A DNA stretch of 64,000 bases from Stenogyne calaminthoides (lineage: Eukaryota; Streptophyta; Magnoliopsida; Lamiales; Lamiaceae): the NCBI GenBank assembly GCA_037126765.1, contig JBBCBC010000024.1, positions 22,107,554 through 22,171,553 on the forward strand, given 5' to 3'. Positions 10,239 to 22,223 of the stretch are shown piece after piece (within the stretch, counting starts at the first letter, position 1; the number at the start of each line of letters is the position of its first letter). Made by a program: the position numbers and the translations under genes. The notes beneath the pieces are model-generated. The model saw only the letters and a program-made list of their open reading frames with translations. It searched no databases and was not told the DNA's origin.

Positions 10239-11800
10239 TGTTAAACAGTTCACCAACAACGAACATATAATTGCATAAACGATTACGAATAAACATAACA
10301 AGAAATCTTACAGTAATTCAAGAGCAGATTTCTCAACTATGGTATCCACGTAATCCCCCTTTACAGACTTGCAAAGATTTGCCAGCTTTGAATCTCGAGA
10401 CGAATTTGCTAGGAAAATTCTAATTCTAGATTTTATGGAGAAAATATGAACAACCGTATTATGGATTCCCAAGAGCTCATATATATAGGAGAGGCCCAAC
10501 TTAAATCTTAAGCTAACCTGATTGAGAAATAAAATCCCTAATCTTTATTTAAATAAATCTCTTAGATTTATTTCCTACATATAAAATCTCTACGGATTTA
10601 ATTCCCATATATGTAAAATCTCTACGATTTATTTCCATTATATATTAAATCCTACAATAATATTCCATATATTATTGTTGGGAATTCTTATTTAATTAAA
10701 TCCAATTTAATTAAACATTAATAATAATTAATTTCAAATTAATCCATTATTAATTAATTCTCCATAAATTAAATATTAAATCCAATTTAACATTTAATCA
10801 ACCAACTATAATCCGTAAAAGGGAACTACTTGTTGTGTGACCCATAGGCCCTCATATATCGAACGATTAGTCAAACTAACGGTCTTAATTGAACCATAGA
10901 CAATAAATCAGACATTCTCAATATATGAGGTACATTGCGAGAAACGTGCAACTACCTGTAACTGAAATATGAGCTATTACGATTTCCTCCTTTCATTCAC
11001 AAATCCTCGATTGGTCTTGAACATGATGAAGTGTCTATTCAAATAACTTAATCAATTTATCTCCAATCACTAATTGATCACTCGTACACACGTGGCCACA
11101 AAGTCCAAGTTGACGTGCATTGACCAATGACTTTGATCTAAATATGATGAGAAGGTGAGTATTCTCTATAAATCCACTTTGAGGAATGAATCTTTTTTCT
11201 TGGCTCAACTACCACACACATGCACTTCGTGATGAACCCAATTCAAGCCATATCTACCCATGGAAGGGTGCAAGCGTTGGTCATGGTCAAAGTTCATCAC
11301 TCCACGCATATCGTGCGTATTGACCTTAAGTCAAAGGAGTATCGCATCGCTCCCACTAACCGAGACACCCGTAGACACATATAGTGGAAGTACATCAAAC
11401 GGTTTCTCGGATGAGTATATCAATACTCTCTAAGGTATTTGTGCATCCATCATGAGATACCTAGTATCTCGTAGCAAGTGAGATCTTACTACACTCTCTA
11501 AGAGTATGATGCAGATCGCACACCAATCTCCATTGCATCATCAATATCCATTCTTGATGATCCTCGATTGGGGCTATTTGAGAATCATGCTTAAGTCATC
11601 TGAGTTCTCACATACTCAATGATAACAGTGGACACAAGGGAACACAGATAAGAACAAATGCAAACAATCAAACATAATATTCTAATAAGTGCAACGCCAT
11701 ATATTTAATATTAAATAAATAATAATATTAAACCAACACTGAATATTATCTGAGTATTATGTCCTTACAATGGATTGTCTCTAGAACACTAACACTAACA
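10239..11800 (-). repeat. Copia B1 3' LTR
   Basis: It matches the LTRs at 27291-28885 (minus), 32797-34398 and 51245-52806 (plus). It starts (reverse complement) TGTTAGTGTTAG at 11800. About 50 bases at its other end are deleted: GTTGGAATG to GGAATT is missing between two TT steps. Several short frames in it recur in the other copies, but only because the LTRs are homologous. Confidence 0.9.
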
Positions 11801-11812
11801 ATCTCCCACTTG
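11801..11812 (-). other. Copia B1 polypurine tract
   Basis: CAAGTGGGAGAT on the minus strand directly precedes the 3' LTR start, as at 28886-28897 and 32785-32796. Confidence 0.8.
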
Positions 11813-12338
11813 AACTAGAGTCAATCACCATCAAAATGTCTAGTGTGTACATGAACACTCAAAGCCTTGGTGAAAGGATCAGCCAGATTATCTTCCGTGG
11901 GTACATGTTCTAACTCTATATCTCCTCTAACTATTATCTCTCTTATAAAGTGAAATGCCTCGATACATGCTTGTTTATGTTATTGGATCTCGATTCCTTA
12001 GCTTTACTTGAATCAACTCAAAGATGTTGTCACAATACAAATTTATTGATTGGCGACACTTAACTACCCCTAGTTCATTTAAGAACTATTTTATCCAGAC
12101 AACTTCTTTGGCAGCTTCCGCCGCAGCAATGTACTCAGCTATGGTTGTTGAATCCGGGGTAGTCTCTTGTTTGGAACTATTTCAACTAACCGCCCCACCA
12201 TTGAGAGTGAATACATAGCCTGACTGAGATTTGTAATCATCACAGTCAGATTGGAAACTTACGTCAGCATAGCTAGTGGCAACCAGCTCTGACTGTTCTC
12301 CTTAGACCAGAAAGCAATCTTTAGTACGTTTGAGGTAC
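11813..12338 (-). pseudogene. Copia B1 RNase H (first part of a gene split by copia C)
   Basis: Reverse-complement frames give the RNase H end (KQACIEAFHFIREIIVRGDI near 11930-11990) and the SGGAVSWNSSKQETTP-type block near 12160-12200. The same region is better read at 28950-29495. The element is cut at 12343, where copia C is inserted; it resumes at 26705. Confidence 0.8.
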
Positions 12339-12343
12339 TTAAG
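12339..12343. repeat. Left target-site duplication of copia C (TTAAG)
   Basis: TTAAG precedes the LTR and recurs at 26705-26709. The uninterrupted copia B copy at about 29439 has CTCAAG at the same place. Confidence 0.93.
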
Positions 12344-14466
12344 TGTTGGTCCCGGTGCTAACGAGTCTCACACATATATGGGGGGGAATACACGTGTTCA
12401 GTGATTTTTAAAACTTTTCTTTCACTGAGGTCAGATGGGTCAGGTTATCCCGATGATTTTGCCCGAGAAGCACAGATTGCCCCCGAGTCAAAGTCTCATC
12501 GAGACAATGATCCCGAAATGCCGCTTAAGCTTCCAGATTAGCCCAATTGAGCCTGAGTTTATCAGAGATCCTGAGGCGCTTGGATAAAATTATTATCTTA
12601 CTGAACCCTTAGTAGAGTTAGTTCAGTTTGGTAACTATCTGTTCTAGCTACTCAAGTGTGCGGAATGGTTGGCCCTATGTTTATACTCGTTTTAGCTTTG
12701 CTGAAAATCTTCCTTTTAATAAAACAGTGATTAAGGCTGTGATCAGTTTGATGCAAGTTCAGTGGATTGGTTCCAACTGAAAATTAGTGAATTATGCTTT
12801 CAGTGAAAAACATGCAACAAATAATAATTCAGTACAGAAAGCAAAACAACACAGCAATTATAGTGGTTCAGAGACTCAAGCTCCTACATCCACTCTCTCT
12901 GACCTTTAGAGAAATTCCTTAACCACTTCCTAAAGCTTTTACGGCTCCACCAGAGCTTACTCACTTTTCTACCTTGAGTTTTTTTTTCGACTCACTGCAG
13001 CTTACTAACTCAAACACACACAAGTGTTCAGACTACCACAAGTAGCTTACTAACTTCTTCTCTAGAGTTTTCTGGCTAACTCACTGTAGCTTACTAACTC
13101 TTTACAGCTCCAACTCACAAACAAAACACACACAAACTACCTTAACAAAGGGTTTGGGTTTTGGGTTGGTTTCCAACTAGGATGAGATATCCTTTACAAT
13201 AAGAACAATGTAAAGGATAGGATATCTCTACTAAGCTTTGGATATTTCTTATCAATCTAGGCTTAGTGATGAGCTCTCTCCAATGTGAAACACTTGGGAA
13301 ATTCTAGGTTTTTCGAGTGCTTCAATTTGCAATAATACGAATGAGCTATTGAGTTGCTTTGAAATTTCCCGTGACCTCTCAATGTAAAGGGTCACTAGTA
13401 TTTATAAAACAACTTCACCAAGGTCACTCTTGAAAAACTATCCGTTGGAGGAGATAACTTCATGAGTTTTCTCTTATGGTGTTTGATGAACGACTATATT
13501 TAAGGTTTGAATACTCCCTTGCATGTTTTAGGAAATATGCAGTCATGTAGCCAATCACCAATTTTTGCAGTCTGGAACATAGTAATACTGACATGATTCA
13601 GTGTCCTGTCGCTTTCAAAGGTCGATGAAAATACAATGTTGTCTTCCTCGATTGGTTCTTGTCTTGATAAATGTAGACAAACATAACGACTCTTTTTGGT
13701 CAATCTCTCTGAATGAGATAACCTTAAACAACACTTAGACTTAGTTCCTTTTATGCATATGAATGTCTTGGGCAATATCTATTTTTTTTTTTTTGTTTTT
13801 TGTTTTTCTCAATTTTGTAGTCTTGAATAGATATTATTCAAAGTGCCTCACGAACATTCGGGTTATCTTGAGTATTCGATATCTTCTGCGTCTTCGATAA
13901 CTCTTGGGTCTTGATATCTTCGAGTCTTGATGTCTTCGAGTCTTGATGTCTTCAAGATGACATCTTGAGTCTTGATGTCTTTAGTGACAAACCGAGTCTT
14001 GATGACATCTTGAGTCTTGATGTCTTGATGACATCTTGAGTCTTGATGACATCTTGAGTCTTGATTTTCACTTCTTAGTCTTGATTTTCTTGAAGAACTT
14101 CATCGAGTCTTGAGTTTCTTGACAAGAATCTCATCGAAGTCTTCTTGATTTACTTCTTGCTTAGAGTCTTGATTTCTTGAAAGAATCTCATCGAGTCTTG
14201 ATTTACTTAATGAGTCTTGATTTCTTGAAAGAACTTCATCGAGTCTTCGATTTCTTGAAAAAACTTATCGAAGTCTTCGGTTCTTGATTACTTCGAGTCT
14301 TGATTTCTAACCCGATCTATATCTCTGCGACTATACATGATGCAGATAACTTCCTGAACACTCTATACTGAATCCTGACTCAGTCTATCAAGATTATCCT
14401 GAACATGTCATACTCAGGGGTTTTGGGATCTAATCAAAATCTCCTTATTAAATTCATCTCCCAACA
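12344..14466 (-). repeat. Copia C 3' LTR
   Basis: It starts (reverse complement) TGTTGGGAGATGAATTT at 14466 and ends ACCGGGACCAACA at 12344. It matches 24464-26704 and the solo LTR 36991-39100. Positions 13900-14330 hold a degenerate array of GAGTCTTGAT-type units. Confidence 0.95.
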
Positions 14467-14480
14467 ATTTCCCCCTTTTT
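14467..14480 (-). other. Copia C polypurine tract
   Basis: AAAAAGGGGGAAAT on the minus strand stands directly before the 3' LTR start. Confidence 0.85.
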
Positions 14481-14789
14481 GATGATGCCAAAACCATCTT
14501 GTTACAAAAACCTAACCTATACTCAGGTTTCAGTTTGTCTATTACAATCCAAAATGACAATTTTCCAACAATTTCAAAACATTAGGCATATCAAACATAA
14601 AAGACATGTAAAAAGATAATGAGATATTATCTTTGAGCATAAAGATAAAATTTTCATTGATGTAGGATAAGAGTTACAGATTACAATGAAAATCAAAAAC
14701 AAAAATCTAAGTACGTAATCTTCATCTTCTTTCTACTTTCATCATCCGCACTTCCAAAGTTGAACATCCCATAGTATCTCTTCTTCGAT

Positions 14790-15026
14790 TCATCCTTGCT
14801 TTGATGATATCGGGGTTGTTTCTGTTAGGCCTAGCTGGATGGCATATTGAGCTATCTTCTGAGAAATGGCTGTTTCATTCACATAGCCATTCTCAAGTCT
14901 AGGAGCTGGGTAAGTGTATGGACCAGGGGCTACTATCTTAGTATTTCCTTCATCTTCCAAGTTGATCCAACTTTGCAGGTACTTAGGATAGAATGTCAGT
15001 AAGTACTCAATGAAGGTTTCATTCAT
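14790..15026 (-). CDS. Copia C extra ORF, C-terminal piece (unknown function)
   Basis: An open frame of 78 residues (MNETFIEYLLTFYPKYLQSW, then ending ISSKQG) lies about 320 bases before the 3' LTR on the element's strand. I do not recognise a domain. It is probably the tail of the same interrupted extra gene as 15535-18309. It has no signal peptide or membrane segment that I can see. Confidence 0.4.
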   Translation of the reverse strand: MNETFIEYLLTFYPKYLQSWINLEDEGNTKIVAPGPYTYPAPRLENGYVNETAISQKIAQYAIQLGLTETTPISSKQG

Positions 15027-15534
15027 ATCCGAGCTGCTCCCCCTCCATTCCCTCAGAATCTCATAATAGAACCAGAAGGTTCTCTTGATCTCCTCCCACG
15101 CATCATTGAACTAAATAGGCATCCATTTGTCAATGTGCGGCCATTTCGAGTTTTCTCAGACCCTCCTTTTGCTCAAAAACTTTTGAAACCACTTCTTCTT
15201 TTTTCTCATTATTCTTTTTCTTTTTTCCGATCACAGAACACCCGATACGTATAAATATCTTCTTCTCTTTTTCAATTTGAAGGTTTTCAGAGCTTTCTTA
15301 GTATTGAAGACTTCTTTACGTCTTTTCAAACTTTCTTTTTTTTTAAATTTTCTCCTCGGAATCTTCAAAATATATTATCAATTTCCTCTGAGTAGGCTTA
15401 GAAGCTTTAGCTCTTTTCTTCTTCTCTTGCTCTACAAATGCCACAACCTTTCTCTTTCCAGTTCTGACTTGTTCTTCACCGGCTTGACTTGTCTCAATCA
15501 TCCTTCTAACACTCAGTTTCTCAGAAATTACTTC

Positions 15535-16428
15535 CTAAATAGTTTGCTCAGAAGTTTGAGTGTAGATAGGCTTCTCAGCTTCTTTGAACTTGAGCTTCAC
15601 AGTGGCTTCAACTTCTTTTAAGGCATCAGCAATTATCTTTTCTTCAGCTTCTTTCTGAGCCTTTCTCTTCAAGGTTTGTGCCAACAACTCACTTAGTTTG
15701 CCACCAGGCCTTTCCCCCTTTTTGGCACCATACCTTGGAAGAAGTTGAGAAAGTGCAGTATACATATGATATTGCTCTTTGCTTATACTTCGCACTTCCC
15801 CTGTCAACTGATCATGCTCATCCTCTAGCCTTCTCATGTAATTTTTAGCCATTGAGAGCTCATCTGAAAGAGGTGCAAACTGATTTGAGAAGACATTATG
15901 CATCATCTCTGTCATCTTGGTCATGAGCATAGAACCCATTTCCTCAATAAATTGCCTTGATCATTAGATCATTCTTCTCAACCAAATTTTGCTTCTAGAT
16001 AGGTTTGTTCTTTCCTCGATACATCTCGCTTCATCTCTCGCATTGAGCTCGGTTTTGAATACATCAACCTTTCCTTCCAAAGTAGTCATTTTATCTGCAA
16101 GAGATGTTTGTAGTTGCAGCATGCCTGAAGATGAACTCAGATTTTCCAGCTTTTGAGATTGGCTTGCCAAGGTTTCTTCAATTTGAGTCACTTTCTCCAC
16201 CATTGGCACCACCTTCTCCAATTTATTCAGGATAGGACTGAGATCAATCTCTGGAGTTTGTACAACTTTTTCCACTGTGAGTCGGGTGCTCCAATCGAGC
16301 CTCGATCGCATATCGAACATAATAGATTTAAAGATAGGAACTTCAGTAGCTTTGGCATAATGTTTAATAGTGCCAAAAGATACCTGAAGAGTGCTAACTT
16401 CAGTTTGAGGATGTGAGATATCGGTCAT
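15535..16428 (-). CDS. Copia C extra ORF, coiled-coil part (env-like position)
   Basis: Two adjoining frames (15964-16428 and 15535-15939) give a protein rich in Glu, Lys, Leu and Gln with heptad-like spacing: ILNKLEKVVPMVEKV, IEETLASQSQKLENL, SLADKMTTLEGKVDVFK, later DELSMAKNYMRRLEDEHDQL, then a Lys/Glu-rich tail. This looks like a long coiled coil. In SIRE-type elements the ORF between pol and the 3' LTR has been called env-like; here I see no clear membrane span in this part, so that name is positional only. A frame change lies near 15950. Confidence 0.55.
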
Positions 16429-17355
16429 CGAAAGATATCCTTCTCCATCTGAGATTGATTTTCAGCATCATCTGGTTTGTCACCCTCTTTATCTTGATCC
16501 TCATCTCCTTCTGGATTCTTAGAACTGGAGGCATCAACATCAGCTTCCCTTCTCTCAGCCACCTTCCTCTTGACTAGCTCATCAAAATCGCAAATTTTCA
16601 TTCTCGAAGCTTTTTTTCCCGAATCCAGAGAACTCTGTCAAAACAATGATCTCAAAGATTCCACCAATCTTCTCCTCACGAAGGAGGTAATATTTAACAT
16701 CTCCGAAGAGTCTCGATTCGTGATATAGACCGTGGTTCTCGAAGTTCAAGAAAAGATCCTCAAGGTCGATATGCGCCCAACTCGGGTATCGCCGGGATGA
16801 ACCGTTCCCCCTGCTGCGCCCACTCTGCTTTTTCCGCTCTCCCTTATTCAACTTTGGGCTCTCGGTCGGGTGGGATCGGATTAAAGAGTTCGTGTTGATG
16901 GATCGAGAAATGGTTCACTCGAGAGCATCCAAATTCAAAGAAGTTCTGAGGTTCGATCGATCCGAGGTCCGAAACAGTATCTCTTCAAAGAGGGAATGAG
17001 GTCCCTTGAAGATATTCTCCCGAGAAATTTTATCCGAGCTCGGAGAAGTTCCGAGTACCTCGTGAGAAAACCTCGTTCGGTTTCTTGATCCTGCATAATT
17101 GTCACAACCTCGAGCCAAACTCCGCAGTGAGATTTCACTTTTCTTGCCTTCAGTTGAGTTTCCTCGATGTCACCGACCTCCTCCTCAGTAATAGTTTGAA
17201 GTTTTACTGCGTTTTACGAGGGGCGTTGTTTTCTTCTTCAGATTTTCTCCCTTTTCTTTTTTCACTTGCATCAGGGCTTTCCCCCTGGCTTGTTTGGCTT
17301 CACCAGATTCTTCTTCAGTAGTCTCCTCCTGAGACTTAGAGCTTTTCTCTTTCTT

Positions 17356-18309
17356 TCATTTCAAAGTCTTCTTTGTTGTTGGTGGTTTGAACAGGATTTT
17401 TGACTTTGGAAAGGATGAGGAATTGGCAAAGATGTCCTCCTCTTCTCTGCACATTTCCAAGATGAATGCAATCTTGGTTGCATGTAGGATCTTTCCTTTG
17501 ACAACAACAGAGCCATTCACCTTTTGAACTTGTTTGGCTTGATCACTCACCACTTTGATTAAATAGTGTAACCAGTTGAATGCAGTGGTAGGTGAATCTT
17601 CAATCGCCTCCATCAGCCTCAACTTAGGCGTGCTTATCTGTTCAAAGCTGCCAGACCTACTCATGATGCATTTACTTACAATGTCCAACAATACTCGATA
17701 TTTAAGCTTCAAATGCCTTTTATTCAGAGTAACTTCGAACTTTACTGGATGCTCTGCAATTTTATCCAGATATCTTGCTCCCTACCCATCATATATACCG
17801 TAGGTCTTCACCTCTATCGCTTAATTCGTATATGGCATTAAGATTCTTAGGAATAATATACAATTCCCTAACAAAATCCACATATTTTGAACTATGCTCT
17901 AAATGCGATATAGTAATCATGATTCTATACAATCCTCCTCATCTAACTTCAAATTAGAGATAAACTCTATTACCTCTTTTGCATATTCGGCCTCTCGTTG
18001 ATTCTCAACTAGGCAAGTAAGCTTTGCCAACCGAATCATATGTAACGCTTCCTCTTCGTGAGTTGCATTTGATGAGATTTCGAGAGATACGACATATTCG
18101 TACCAAGGTTTATTGGAAATGGCTAGCTTGTTGTATACCGAAAATGTCATTTTTGTAGAATTTTTTTGAAGGGTTTTGAGATAGGTGAGAGATTTCTGGG
18201 CAATCGAGAGTTTTTGACACAGAGTGTTTGAAGATGAAGGTTTTTGAAATCGGGCTTTGAAGGAAAACTTCAATAGATATATAGGACTTTGATTCATGGA
18301 AAATCGCAT
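17356..18309 (-). CDS. Copia C extra ORF, N-terminal part (unknown domain)
   Basis: Two frames: 17917-18309 includes MTFSVYNKLAISNKPWYEYV, SNATHEEEALHMIRLAKL and an acidic end (LDEEDCIES). 17356-17712 includes LKYRVLLDIVSKCIMSRSGS, TTAFNWLHYLIKVV and a Lys-rich end. Both lie after RNase H on the element's strand. They look like real protein rather than noise because of even amino-acid usage and few low-complexity tracts. I recognise the general type as a plant retroelement protein of unknown function, not an enzyme. A frame break lies at about 17720-17910. Between 16430 and 17355 the same strand is degenerate. Confidence 0.5.
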
Positions 18310-18842
18310 AGATGAAGAAATCGACGGTTGAGATTAAAAACCGACTAAATAGGGTATATGAAAGGACGATTTCACAAATATTTAGCCGCCAATTTATCCC
18401 TATTGGTGATTAATGAACAGTGCATTTAATTACTGTTCCTGCAGACCATTGACTTTCTTCGTGGATTTCAAAGGTCCCGCCCAAATATTCCTTCAGGTGT
18501 TATGTTATTTATTGCCAATGATTACTGAGATTCAGTTAGACAATAAATGTGTTGCATGAGTTAATACTTCTTCAGACTAATTTTCTCCATCAGTCTTACT
18601 GAGTTTTGACCTTGATAAAATGTCGAGATAATATCGAAAAATCGATCTTGATAAAAGGTCAAGATAATATCGAAAATCTTGATCTTCAGGATATCTGAGT
18701 TTCCCAAGACTCAGAGTTCAGTACTCTCAATTTTATCCTGAGTTTCTCAGTAAAAACCTGAGAAAACTTCATGCTTCTGAAAACCTTCAATTTTCGATTT
18801 GCTTTTATTCACCGATCCAACATACCTAATTCAATCGATAGT
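18310..18842. other. Non-coding gap between copia C RNase H and the extra ORFs
   Basis: About 530 bases with no convincing frame on the element strand. It could hold a promoter or splice acceptor for the downstream ORFs, but I see no defined signal. Confidence 0.4.
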
Positions 18843-19200
18843 TCACTCAATCTTGATTCAAAATGAAAGGTTTAGTCAAGATATCAGCTCTCTGTTTATC
18901 AGTATGAATTTTCTCCATTCTGATGTCTTTCTTCTCAACATGATCTCTGATGAAGTGATGTCTGATATCAACATGCTTACATCTGGTGTGCAATACCGGA
19001 TTTTGTGTAATAGCAATTGCACAATTATTATCACAAAATATAGGTACTTCATTGACTATAATCTTATAATCCCTCAATTGTTGTCTGAGCCAAAGAATCA
19101 GTGCACAACAACTTCCTGCAGCCATGTATTCAGCTTTCAGTAGTACTGGTTGCTAATGAGGTTTGTTTCTTTGAAAACCATGATATCGGTTTACTTCCAA
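18843..19200 (-). pseudogene. Copia C RNase H
   Basis: The frame 18847-19125 encodes LILWLRQQLRDYKI, VPIFCDNNCAIAITQNPVLH, KHVDIRHHFIRDHVEK, and KQRADILTKPF, the standard copia RNase H end (DN-x-xAI, H-x-x-x-KHIDIR, QLADIFTKPL). The upstream end (SWKSKKQT, AEYMAAGS) is frame-broken near 19130-19200. Confidence 0.9.
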
Positions 19201-20224
19201 GAAATTGACAAGTTCATGTGGTAGAGACTTTTGTCAATTCTACATCCTCCATAATCAAGATCCTGAATAACCAAGCTTAATTCAAGGTTATCATCACCGA
19301 TACCATAATCCTCTATTCACAAAGCCTTTTTAACATATTCCAAAATCTTTTTGGTAGCCTCCATGTGACTAAATTTTAGGATTAGCTTGGTATCTTGCAC
19401 ATATCCCAACAAAGAAATGTTATATCGTGCCTACTTGTCGTGAGATATAGCAATGATCCAATGATCCTCTATAATCGATTGTGATTTATCGATTTGCCTT
19501 CGTGACCGTGATCCATCTTGGAGTTAGTATTTATAGGAATTCTAACCGAATTGCAATCAGATACACCATACTTTGCAATCGGATCTCGTGTATTTTGCTT
19601 GATTGATGAAAATTCCTTCCTTAGTTTGTTTCACCAAGTCCAAGAAAGAAATTCATCTTCCCCATCATTGACATCGCAAACTTTCCTTTCATCGGGGTAG
19701 AGAACTTTTTCACACAAACCGATGATTTGGAGATCCAAATATGATGTCATCTACATAAATCAACAAGTAAGATGTCTTTCCCATCTTCTATCCCGAACGA
19801 GTCCTATCAACAGTTCCTTTGATAAAACCATGGTCAGTAAGAAACTGAGAAAGGGTATCATACCATGCTCTTGGTGCTTGCTTAAGACCATACAAGGCTT
19901 TCCCGAGCACAGAAACTTGTCATTCTCGACAAAAACCGGAGGTTGTTCCACATATACTTCCTCCTTAAGCACACCATTCAGAAATGCATTTTTCACATCC
20001 ATCTGATAGACTGTGAATTTCATGTGGGCAGCTTATGCAAGAAATAATCTGATGGCTTCTAGTCTTGCAACCGGTGCAAAGGTTTCATCATAATCTAAGC
20101 CTTCTTCTTGGGAATAACCTTGTGCAACTAACCTTGCCTTGTTTCTCACAATGTTGTTGTTTTCATCTCTCTTATTCTTGAACACCCACTTAGTTCCAAT
20201 CACATTGTGCCTCTTGTCTATCTA
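19201..20224 (-). pseudogene. pol: Copia C reverse transcriptase
   Basis: From 20224 downwards the minus strand gives NVIGTKWVFKNKRDE, KARLVAQGYSQEEGLDYDET, FAPVARLEAIRLFLA, a stop, then VYQMDVKNAFLNGVLKEEVY with a catalytic Asp. A frame break in the QAPRAWY region near 19870 follows, then SYLLIYVDDIIFGSPN (about 19735-19765) with an intact YVDD box. The remainder to RNase H is badly degraded. Confidence 0.88.
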
Positions 20225-20929
20225 CTAGCTCCCAAACTTCATTCCTTGAGAACCCGATTCAAATCTTCTTGCATAGCAAAGAATCCAAAATGAATCTTGT
20301 AGAGCTTCTTTAATCTCGATGGGTTCTTTTTTGATAGGGAAGCGCCGAGAATAAAGCACTTTCTCCATGGAACCTTCTTGTTTTGACACCATCTGATAGA
20401 TCACCCACAATCTGACTCTTAGGATGACTATCCAACCATTTTCTCCTGGATGTTCCCCCTTTAGTAGTATCCTCGACATCAGAAATGTTAGGTTCAGGTA
20501 GTTCATTAAATTCAGGGAACAACAGAAAAGGAGAAAGGGAATCTTCTTCCTCAGGGAAAATTATATTCAGAACATTGTTAGAGACATTTGTTCCCCTTTG
20601 GTTGATAGATTCAGAGTTTGCCTCAGCTGTGACCACATCTTCATCGGCATTACATACCTGAGTCCGAATCGGTGTATGTTCAGATTGGTCGACAGATTAG
20701 TGTTGGCTTTCCTTCAGTGGAGAATTTCCATCCTGAGTCTCACCATTCTGAGTTTTTCCATCCTGAACTTCTTTGTCTAAGTCTGATTCACTCCATTCAT
20801 AGAAAGTGACCGACTTCTTCTTTTCAGGTTCAGAGGATGTTTTATCATTCTTTTTCAGGCTAAGTCTGGTGATTATCTTGATCAGTTCTCCTGAGTCATG
20901 TTCCTATTTCTTCTGAACATAAGTAGATT
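20225..20929 (-). pseudogene. Copia C Pol linker between integrase and RT
   Basis: The minus strand runs from VVFDESTYVQK (about 20930) through an acidic, Ser/Thr/Asn-rich spacer (KSVTFYEWSESDLDKE, PEEEDSLSPFLLFPEF) to RRKWLDSHPKSQIVGDLSDG (about 20390-20450), the conserved entry to the RT domain in SIRE-like elements. Several frame changes are present. Confidence 0.75.
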
Positions 20930-21749
20930 CATCAAAAACAACATGAGGTGTTTCTTCCACAATAAGAGTCCTACATTTTGTAAACTCAAGGCTTTTACTC
21001 GACTTCGTAATATCCTAAGAATATCCCTTCACCAAATTTTGCTATCAAAAAGTTTTCAACTGATCTTTACCATTATTGTGTATGAAACACTTGCAACCAA
21101 ACACACGAAAAGAAAGAAACAAGAGGATTCCTTTCATTCCACAAATCATATGGAGTTTTTCCTTGATTCTTGGTCAAAGATGGATCTGTTACCGAGAGTA
21201 GGATTCAAAGGTTGATAACTTCAAATTTCAAAATCTCTTAGGAATATCAACTTCAACAATCATTGTCCTTGCGAAACTTCTTTCGAGTTCTATTTCTTCT
21301 TTCAAAGAACACCATTACTCATGTGGGGTCCTTTGCGGTGATGTTTCATGAGCTATTCCATTTGATGCACAATAATCGATATGATATGATTGATAAACTC
21401 AGTTCCTTTATCCGATCCGATTTTGACCACACTTCAGATTCTTTTTCAAGATCTTGAGCCTTTTCAATGAGTTCAGGCGATTTTGTCCGAGTCTCTTTCT
21501 TCTTGAAAAGAATATGACCCATGTGTATCTAGAGTAGTCATCAACTACCACAAGTGTGTATTTTCTGCCATTAGTGCTCACAGGTGTTACTGGACCAAAG
21601 AGATCCATATGTAACAGTTGTAGTATTCTATTAGTAGAAACATCTACTTTGCTTTTGAAAGATGCTCTGATTTGTTTTCCTTTCTGACAAGCATCACATA
21701 CATGATCTTTACTGAACACTTCATTGGGTAACCCCCTTACAAGTGCTAA
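20930..21749 (-). pseudogene. Copia C integrase
   Basis: CDACQKGKQIRASFKSK (zinc-binding Cys pair), LLHMDLFGPVTPVSTNGRKY (first Asp) and VVVDDYSRYTWVIFF are clear at 21408-21719. The second Asp region is damaged. Near 21290-21320 the strand reads FFERRNRTRKKFRK, so the catalytic Glu seems kept here. GKTPYDLWNERNP lies near 21150, in a different frame. The gene is broken by indels. Confidence 0.85.
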
Positions 21750-22223
21750 TCATGCAAGTTTGTTCAGGGTTTTGAAGTTTAAGTGATTCATTCTTTTGTG
21801 CCACAACCAACTGGTATCAGTGAAACTTTTTGCAACCAAACATGTATCTTTAGGAGTTGAACTCCAATCAGCAAGATACACATTTCCTTTTCTAGTACCA
21901 GTCAGTAAAATTTTATGTGAAGTATTATCTTTTACATAACATAAGTTCTTTGAGAACTCAACACTGAATCCTTTGTCACAGAATTGACTGATAGAAAGCA
22001 AGTTATGCTTTAGACCAGACACATATGAAACACCATGGATATGAACAGAGTCAACTTCAAGAGTTCCATATCGCTCGGGTTTGTCCTTTGAATTGTCTCC
22101 AAATGTGATCTCGAGGGCCTTTTTGCTCAACATAATCGTGATTAGTTGCTTATATCCTGTCATATGTCTTGAACATCCACCGTCCCGAGATACCATCACA
22201 AAGCAGAGCCAATTCATTTCCAC
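21750..22223 (-). pseudogene. Copia C protease and GAG-pre-integrase domain
   Basis: A 157-residue open frame with SRDGGCSRHMTGYKQ, where the usual protease DSGCSRHMTG has become DGGCSRHMTG, then VSYVSGLKHNLLSISQFCDK and, at the end, LWHKRMNHLNFKTLNKLA, the GAG-pre-integrase WH-x-RMGH block. The Ser to Gly change next to the catalytic Asp would weaken or abolish protease activity. Confidence 0.88.

Noticed and set aside
10308..10499. Minus-strand frame near the end of copia B LTRs (also 27405-27596)
   Set aside because: The same frame recurs only because the LTRs are copies. It is short and low in information, and probably untranslated leader.
13900..14330. CRISPR-like regular repeats in the copia C LTR
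   Set aside because: Units are short, degenerate and unevenly spaced, without unique spacers or cas genes, in plant nuclear DNA; a minisatellite-like LTR array fits.
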